From contig NC_092671.1 of the NCBI RefSeq assembly GCF_964355755.1, positions 35,855,304 to 35,919,303 on the forward strand: a stretch of DNA of 64,000 nucleotides, in the 5' to 3' direction. The notes under the pieces are model-generated. The model was given only the letters and a program-made list of their open reading frames with translations. It did not search any database and was not told where the DNA came from. This DNA comes from Antedon mediterranea (lineage: Eukaryota; Echinodermata; Crinoidea; Comatulida; Antedonidae). Position numbers and translations under genes: made by a program. This document shows positions 61,701 through 64,000 of the stretch, in pieces (the stretch's first letter is position 1; each line of letters opens with the position of its first letter).

Positions 61701-63715
61701 GGGGTAGGGGCAATTCTAGTACAAAAACAGGATGATGGCATGTTTAAGCCTGTGTTGTATGCCAGTAGATCGCTAACTGATGTCGAACGGAGGTATTCCC
61801 AAACAGAAAAAGAGGCCCTGGGGATAGTTTGGGCATGTGAGAGGTTCCATTTGTATCTGTACGGAATTAAGTTTGATTTAATTACAGATCATAAACCGTT
61901 AGAGGTTATTTACTCAGCACGATCGAAACCATCAGCGAGAATAGAACGCTGGGTTTTAAGATTACAACGGTATACTTTTAGTGTTATCTATAGACCAGGA
62001 AGGTTAAATGCTGCTGATGCCCTCTCAAGATTGCCACTTGTAGTAGAGTCTAAGAGAAATGTAGCTGAAGAGTATATATATTTTGTTGCAAAGAGTGCAA
62101 CACCAATGGCCTTAACCACTAAAGAAATAGAACAAGTTTCAATGAAAGACGAAACAATGATATGCTTAAGGGAAGCAATCACTAATAATAATTGGTCAAA
62201 TCCAAAAGTAGAAAGCTTCAAACATGTAAGAACGGAGCTAGCAGTAATAGGGAAGTTGATTTTAAGGCAACATAGAATTGTAGTGCCAGAAGAGTTAAGG
62301 AAACAAGTATTGAATTTGGCACATGAGGGACACCAAGGCATAGTAAAATGTAAATCTAGATTAAGGACAAAGGTTTGGTGGCCTGGAATCGATAGAGAAA
62401 TTGAGAATTATGTAAAAGTGTGTCAGGCTTGTCAGGTAGTCGATAGACAAAGTAGACCTGAACCAATGAAACCAACCGATCTGCCACAAAAGCCATGGCA
62501 GCATATTGGTATTGATTTGTGTGGTCCGTTTCCTGGAGGGGAAAGCTTATTAGTAGCAGTGGACTATTATTCTAGATGGTTTGAGGTAGGTGTACTACAC
62601 TCAACCACAGCAGGGAAAGTGATCGAGACCTTAGATAATTGGTTCACAACTCACGGATTACCAGAGATGATCGTGAGCGATAATGGTCCTCAGTTTAGAG
62701 GTGATGAGTTTAAGAGGTTCGTAAATGAGAACGGAATTTCTCACAGAAAAACTACACCTTATTCTCCTCAAGCAAACGGAGAAGTTGAAAGGCAGAATAA
62801 AACACTCCTAAAAGCTATTAGAGCAATGTCTGCCGAAGGGAAAGTGTGGAAGAGAGAGATTAATAAGTTTCTGTTGGCGTACAGAACAACACCACACTGT
62901 GTTACTGGTGAAAGTCCAGCACAATTGATGTATGGTAGACAACTCAGGACCAAGTTGCCTGAGATGGGTAATGAAGGGAGAGACCCAAACGATGATGATA
63001 TTAGAGTTAAGGATTATGAAAGTAAAGTAAAACAGAAGGAATATTGGGATAAAAGAAAGAAATCGAAAGAATCAGAAATTAAGAAAGGAGATAAAGTGTT
63101 TGTGAAACAGGATAAGAAAAATAAGTTGAGTACGACTTATGGAGAGATGCCATATAGTGTAATAGAAAAGAAGGGAAACAGTGTTCAGATCGAAAACGAT
63201 GAAGGTGTACAGAAACGAAGAAATGTAAAAGACCTTAAAAAGATTGAGTTTGAAAAGGGTAATGAGAAAGTAAATGAATCTGATGTTACAGAGTAGAAGT
63301 TTATAGTTTTAATGTTATAGTTTTAATGTTAGTTAATTTTAGTTGTTATCTTAAATGAGAAAAGAAGGGATGTAGTGTCTATAGACACGGCGACCGAGAG
63401 GTCAAAAGGTTGTAGAGCACATAAAGTGTGTGTGCGGTTTTGTTGTGCTGCGAGCACGCCATATCGATAATAAAGGCACCGTTGTTTGTGTTAAATAGAG
63501 TTAACCCGTCTCGTGTTATTTACTACATTGTTATGACGACTAAGAGAGTAAGTGTATAGGAACTTACAGAGGTAACTAACTTTACACCACTCTATCCATT
63601 TTCTCAATGAATAACAATTACAAAATAATACTTACAGGCATAAGATTGATCTCCTCTACAATGCAAGTTGACATTTGACCTGGCAGTGTCACAAGTTTCT
63701 TTACTTTACCTCCCT
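43765..63715 (-). CDS. Sema5: Class 5 semaphorin, C-terminal part (Sema end, PSI, TSP1 repeats, TM); 5' exons outside window
   Basis: Axon guidance-type transmembrane semaphorin. Exons in coding order: 63715-63636, 53441-53394, 52610-52459, 50567-50509, 50209-50051, 47885-47739, 47208-47020, 46722-46564, 46109-45933, 44693-44517, 44159-43765; all GT-AG, phases agree, 579 aa visible. The first two exons and the start of the third end the Sema domain (GKVKKLVTLPGQ, GVLYVGLQNKVMMVPVHRC); then comes a PSI module (ETCLGARDPYCGWDEDEQKC). Six thrombospondin type 1 repeats follow, one per exon: GGYSKWSEWATC, WGEWEEWTECSAKCYGG, SPWTSWTVT, GGWTTWSEWKECSVTCGEG, GGWACWTPWSEC and FKNWNKWTPC. The last exon has a juxtamembrane segment, a TM helix (LTYLILISLSSALIGAVLAL) and a cytoplasmic tail of about 80 residues ending in TDES. 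Vertebrate SEMA5 has seven TSP1 repeats; I see six. The 10.2 kb intron 53442-63635 contains a Ty3/gypsy element in the opposite orientation. Confidence 0.92.
44291..44465. mobile_element. hAT-like MITE, copy without minisatellite
   Basis: CACTGGCGTAACGCAGAGGC with CTCTTGGTTTAGAAACCC at the left and CCCCTGGGTTTGGCCAGTTG with AGTGCTCATAGCCGTTCTCC at the right match both flanks of the element at 20207-20658. Lies in the last semaphorin intron. Confidence 0.78.
44856..45484. mobile_element. Non-autonomous element with CCTCCGCC inverted ends
   Basis: Left end ACTACCTCCGCCAAGGAGGT followed by (GTTT)n; right end GTAGGCGGAGGTATGCACTC then TCGGAGTGGCTTTCTAGT. The CCTCCGCC/GGCGGAGG ends are inverted. 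No ORF. The family type is not certain. Confidence 0.65.
45589..45705 (-). mobile_element. Retroposon 3' tail (GGGCCCCAGTTATTGTCA family)
   Basis: The minus strand reads TAAGGGCCCTCATGAAACAA, then GCGGGCCCCAGTTATTGTCA, then ends in GTATGAATGAATGAATGAAG. Same 3' end as 25175-25235, with a clearer (GAAT)n tail. Confidence 0.7.
46778..46850 (-). mobile_element. Retroposon 3' tail (CCGAAATAAAAGATTGAATG family)
   Basis: The minus strand reads CTATGGACCAGAGATTCC, then GAAATAAAAGATTGAATGAA. A similar end (TCCGAAATAAAAGATGAAAT) lies at about 35645-35675. Confidence 0.55.
47363..47684. mobile_element. MITE family P2 (copy e)
   Basis: Left end TTAAAGATATATTGTCCCCC, right end GGACAATAGATCTTTAA. The interior includes GTCACATGATAGTTATTCAC. 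Lies between semaphorin exons carrying TSP1 repeats 2 and 3. Confidence 0.85.
48033..48130 (-). ncRNA. Foldback hairpin with degenerate hammerhead-like core (Penelope-type remnant)
   Basis: Arms GTATTAGTTTTGAAAAGAA and TTCTTTTCAGAACTAATAC are inverted. In the loop region the minus strand reads CTGAGGA (48099-48093), then CGATC..GATC, then GAAACGTC, the layout CUGANGA-stem II-GAAA-GUC of hammerhead ribozymes. The first stem II pair is not canonical, so activity is doubtful. Hammerhead motifs are known in Penelope-like element ends; this assignment is inference. Lies in a semaphorin intron. Confidence 0.45.
48131..49850. other. Semaphorin intron, no gene found
   Basis: AT-rich sequence between TSP1 repeats 1 and 2. 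I looked here for a seventh TSP1 exon (W-x-x-W-x-x-C pattern on the minus strand) and did not see one. The ORF at 49226-49531 on the minus strand is low complexity and hydrophobic and is treated as chance. Confidence 0.5.
49852..49999. mobile_element. Palindromic MITE, family P1 (copy 5), full length
   Basis: TAAAGCTCTGTCTACACTATC at the left and GATAGTGTAGACAGGGCCTAA at the right, inverted. Core: CCCAAATATGGTAGTGATATG and CATGTCCATGTATGGGCACA. Best-preserved copy, 148 bp. Confidence 0.9.
50360..50425 (+). mobile_element. SINE 3' tail fragment
   Basis: GGGCTTTGAGCACTCTTGAG, then ACGCTATATAAATCCATATT and (ATT)n, like the 3' end of family A SINEs (GCGCTATATAAGAATG at about 15380). Confidence 0.6.
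50640..52440. other. Semaphorin intron, mostly unannotated
   Basis: AT-rich, no exon found. It contains one decayed P2 MITE (51899-52095). A GC-richer patch at 52200-52250 (CTTCCTGCGGGGTA) shares its word with 55324-55337; the family is not recognised. Confidence 0.5.
51899..52095. mobile_element. MITE family P2 (copy f), decayed
   Basis: TAAAGATGTACTGTCCCCCT at the left, then GGCTGCCAGCCAATGGATTT and TTCAAAGTCTAATTTAATTA. Much of the interior and the right end are lost. Confidence 0.7.
53882..54014. mobile_element. Palindromic MITE, family P1 (copy 6)
   Basis: The right arm ACTAGTTTGATAGTGTAGACAG is intact; the left begins inside the arm at AAACTTTATGTGATATGCCC. The core word ATATCACTACCATATTTG is duplicated. 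Confidence 0.82.
54700..54883 (+). mobile_element. LINE 3' UTR and (CAAA)n tail
   Basis: GGACCCCAATGGAAACTAAT, then GGATTAATTGGGTTGTCCTG, ending in AAATAAAAACAAACAAACAAAC. Matches the 3' UTR of the LINE fragment at 32910-33385. Confidence 0.72.
55626..55796. mobile_element. Palindromic MITE, family P1 (copy 7)
   Basis: TAAAGCTCTGTCTACACTATC at the left and GTGTGATAGTGTAGATAGTTT at the right. The ATATCACTACCATATTT word appears twice, as in copy 6. Confidence 0.85.
55832..56051. mobile_element. Palindromic MITE, family P1 (copy 8), with internal insertion
   Basis: GGGTCTGTCTACACTATTAA at the left, CAAACTAGTTAAATAGTGTC at the right. About 60 bp of unrelated sequence (55919-55978) interrupts the core. 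It starts only about 35 bp after copy 7. Confidence 0.8.
56060..58100. other. Semaphorin intron, no feature recognised
   Basis: AT-rich sequence of about 2 kb. No long ORF, tandem repeat or clear inverted repeat was seen on either strand. Confidence 0.45.
58109..58215. mobile_element. Palindromic MITE, family P1 (copy 9), right end lost
   Basis: TAAAGCTCTGTCCACATTATC at the left and core TGTGCCCAAATATGGTAGTG. It breaks at TCATCATGTATATATTTGAT, where a minus-strand retroposon tail begins. Confidence 0.82.
58216..58364 (-). mobile_element. Retroposon 3' fragment abutting the gypsy element
   Basis: The minus strand ends in CTTATGGTGAAACCGAATAA, then AATCAAATCAAATA, a LINE-like tail. Its other end meets the truncated gypsy LTR at 58365. 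It therefore separates the MITE copy 9 from gypsy. Confidence 0.6.
58365..58460 (+). repeat. Gypsy 5' LTR remnant (3' 96 bp only)
   Basis: Begins TTAAATAGAGTTAACCCG and ends ACTAACTTTACA. Identical over its whole length to 63491-63586. The first about 120 bp of the LTR, including the part with the AATAAA, are absent. Confidence 0.9.
58486..59691 (+). CDS. gag: Gypsy gag with two CCHC knuckles and aspartic protease start
   Basis: 401 codons starting MAFQVSPIAGFD. Capsid-like helical region to about residue 200, then a basic Ser-rich stretch, two zinc knuckles (CYRCGKPGHIAKAC at 234-247 and CHNCGKSGHFAVVC at 255-268) and a retropepsin-type active site LIDSGAS (D330). The frame ends at 59691 shortly after the protease core; pol continues one frame on. 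Either a mutation in the T run at about 59680 or a recoding site. Retroelement gene, not a host gene. Confidence 0.88.
   Translation: MAFQVSPIAGFDTTDSQALGQRWEKWRKSFELYIVASNVKNNQQKKAILLHTAGEGVQELFETLTKEDDTYEKAIEALNAYFLPKKNVAFERHVYRQAVQENGETMDSFATRLKKLIKTCEYETELEKDMIRDQIIEKCRSKKLRIRLLREEKLTLDKALEIARAHELADTQAHQMEASRLQTTQQQQGSVEGAYAMSQNNRREASRDGNRKKWAESKKSYSSASSSSGGDKTCYRCGKPGHIAKACSVVNNKKCHNCGKSGHFAVVCQSKKPSNHSRKSKPRKVYQTTTNSSSDSDTDNSETLFVIKTKDTKPLCTVNVNGKDVRCLIDSGASVNIINYDIARELNIKIRPSKMKVYTYGSKEPLRVKGEFDAYVHYGKKGINTTFVVIDNKECCTILWV
59682..60763 (+). pseudogene. pol: Gypsy pol, N-terminal part: reverse transcriptase (interrupted)
   Basis: From about 59682 the frame gives GYRGASDLNILK, then RT motifs RMCIDMRRAN, SKIDLKWGFHQI, FGITSAPEMFQ and VIADDIVVYG, then the thumb and the connection to RNase H. 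It runs into the inserted LINE at 60764, and the fused frame stays open to 61510, so the visible ORF is a gypsy-LINE chimera. An ATG at 59654 lies before the true start of homology and is probably not used. Confidence 0.88.
60764..61686 (+). mobile_element. Non-LTR retrotransposon (CR1/L2-like) 3' fragment inserted in gypsy pol
   Basis: Encodes the end of a LINE reverse transcriptase (KYADDTVISG, NLILNITKTKEMIIDF, YKYLGTIIDNKLKW) with a stop at 61510, a 3' UTR and a tail of CTTGAAT repeats. ATGCT flanks both sides (60759-60763 and 61687-61691), a target duplication. It is 5'-truncated. It is a different LINE from the one at 15692. Confidence 0.9.
61687..63296 (+). CDS. pol: Gypsy pol, C-terminal part: RNase H and integrase
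   Basis: Starts at the far side of the LINE insertion with ASPVGVGAILVQ (RNase H), TEKEALGIVWACERF and DHKPLEV. Integrase follows: zinc-binding HHCC (H in HEGHQGI, CQACQ), catalytic D in GIDLCGPF, D in IVSDNGPQF and E in NGEVERQNK. A basic C-terminal tail ends at 63296, 74 bp before the 3' LTR. No chromodomain seen. The first ATG at 61683 is created by the LINE junction. Confidence 0.9.
63371..63586 (+). repeat. Gypsy 3' LTR, complete
   Basis: 216 bp, TGTAGTGTCTATAGACACGG at the start and TAACTAACTTTACA at the end, so TG...CA. An AATAAA-type signal (GATAATAAAGGC) lies near 63468-63475. The last 96 bp equal the 5' remnant. Confidence 0.88.
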
Positions 63716-64000
63716 CTGAGGAGATGGAAAAATGAAATTCGGGTTATTAATGTCAATATCACCAATAATTTGGAGTTTTGCCAACAGATTATTCCTAACA
63801 GATTTTGACACCTGTTTGATCCTCAAGTACAATTGCTATAAACTAGTCCACTGCATATTGTTGACAATAGTTTAATATTAAATATAAAAAAAATACAAAG
63901 TAATAAGATGTTTTTTTAAAAAAAGAATTACGAAGGAAAAAAAATAAGCACATGTTTACAGACATGTATTTGTTCCCTTGTCTATCGTGGGCGTAAAATC
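63716..64000. other. Semaphorin intron, edge of window
   Basis: Sequence upstream of the first visible semaphorin exon; AT-rich and open-ended. The remaining Sema-domain exons should lie to the right of the window. Confidence 0.6.

Larger units (their letters stand above)
58365..63586 (+). mobile_element. Ty3/gypsy (Mag-like) LTR retrotransposon, 5' LTR truncated, pol interrupted
   Basis: 5' LTR remnant 58365-58460, gag-protease 58486-59691, pol in a shifted frame from about 59682, RNase H/integrase 61687-63296, polypurine tract GAGAAAAGAAGGGA just before the 3' LTR at 63371-63586 (TGTAGTG...TTTACA). The 96 bp shared by the two LTRs are identical. A candidate tRNA primer binding site TGGCGACGAG follows the 5' LTR. 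Domain order PR-RT-RH-IN is that of Ty3/gypsy. The element is not intact: a frame break between gag and pol, a LINE insertion in pol and loss of the 5' U3. It lies antisense in the semaphorin intron. Confidence 0.92.

Overview
This window is animal nuclear DNA. Evidence: AT-rich sequence, many-exon genes with GT-AG introns, metazoan-specific families (class 5 semaphorin, receptor tyrosine kinase, PEX11-gamma) and dense SINE, LINE, MITE and LTR content. A marine invertebrate deuterostome, most likely an echinoderm, fits best, but that is inference from family content and repeat style, not from a search.

Four protein-coding genes were rebuilt exon by exon from splice sites and phase. (1) An M13 zinc metallopeptidase (neprilysin/ECE type) on the minus strand, CDS 23781 down to 1635, 16 coding exons, 771 aa, complete. 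(2) PEX11-gamma, a peroxisomal membrane protein, on the plus strand, 27370-29555, 4 exons, 253 aa, complete. (3) A receptor tyrosine kinase with a fibronectin III-like ectodomain, minus strand, 40745 down to 30662, 21 coding exons, 839 aa, complete. (4) The 3' part of a class 5 semaphorin (end of Sema domain, PSI, six thrombospondin type 1 repeats, TM, cytoplasmic tail), minus strand, 63715 down to 43765, 11 exons; the 5' part lies outside the window. M13 and PEX11-gamma are head-to-head; PEX11-gamma and the kinase are tail-to-tail; the kinase and the semaphorin lie in tandem. No functional link between the four genes is evident.

Most of the window is introns loaded with repeats. The main ones are: a 7.9 kb array of about 1.5 kb units (4866-12789) bounded by hairpins and ending in four consecutive 3' stem-loops, resembling a Helentron/HINE-type rolling-circle element, in M13 intron 11; a Ty3/gypsy element (58365-63586) in the semaphorin intron, with a 5'-truncated LTR, a gag/pol frame break and a 923 bp LINE fragment inserted in pol; two abundant palindromic MITE families (nine and six copies); several other foldback elements; two tRNA-derived SINE families; three striking intronic minisatellites; and a Penelope/hammerhead-like hairpin.

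The most unusual points are the rolling-circle-like array with alternating 5' hairpins and stacked 3' termini, the kinase's HGD catalytic loop, its duplicated tail exon, its GC-AG intron and its 4-nt first coding exon, and the nested gypsy/LINE chimera.
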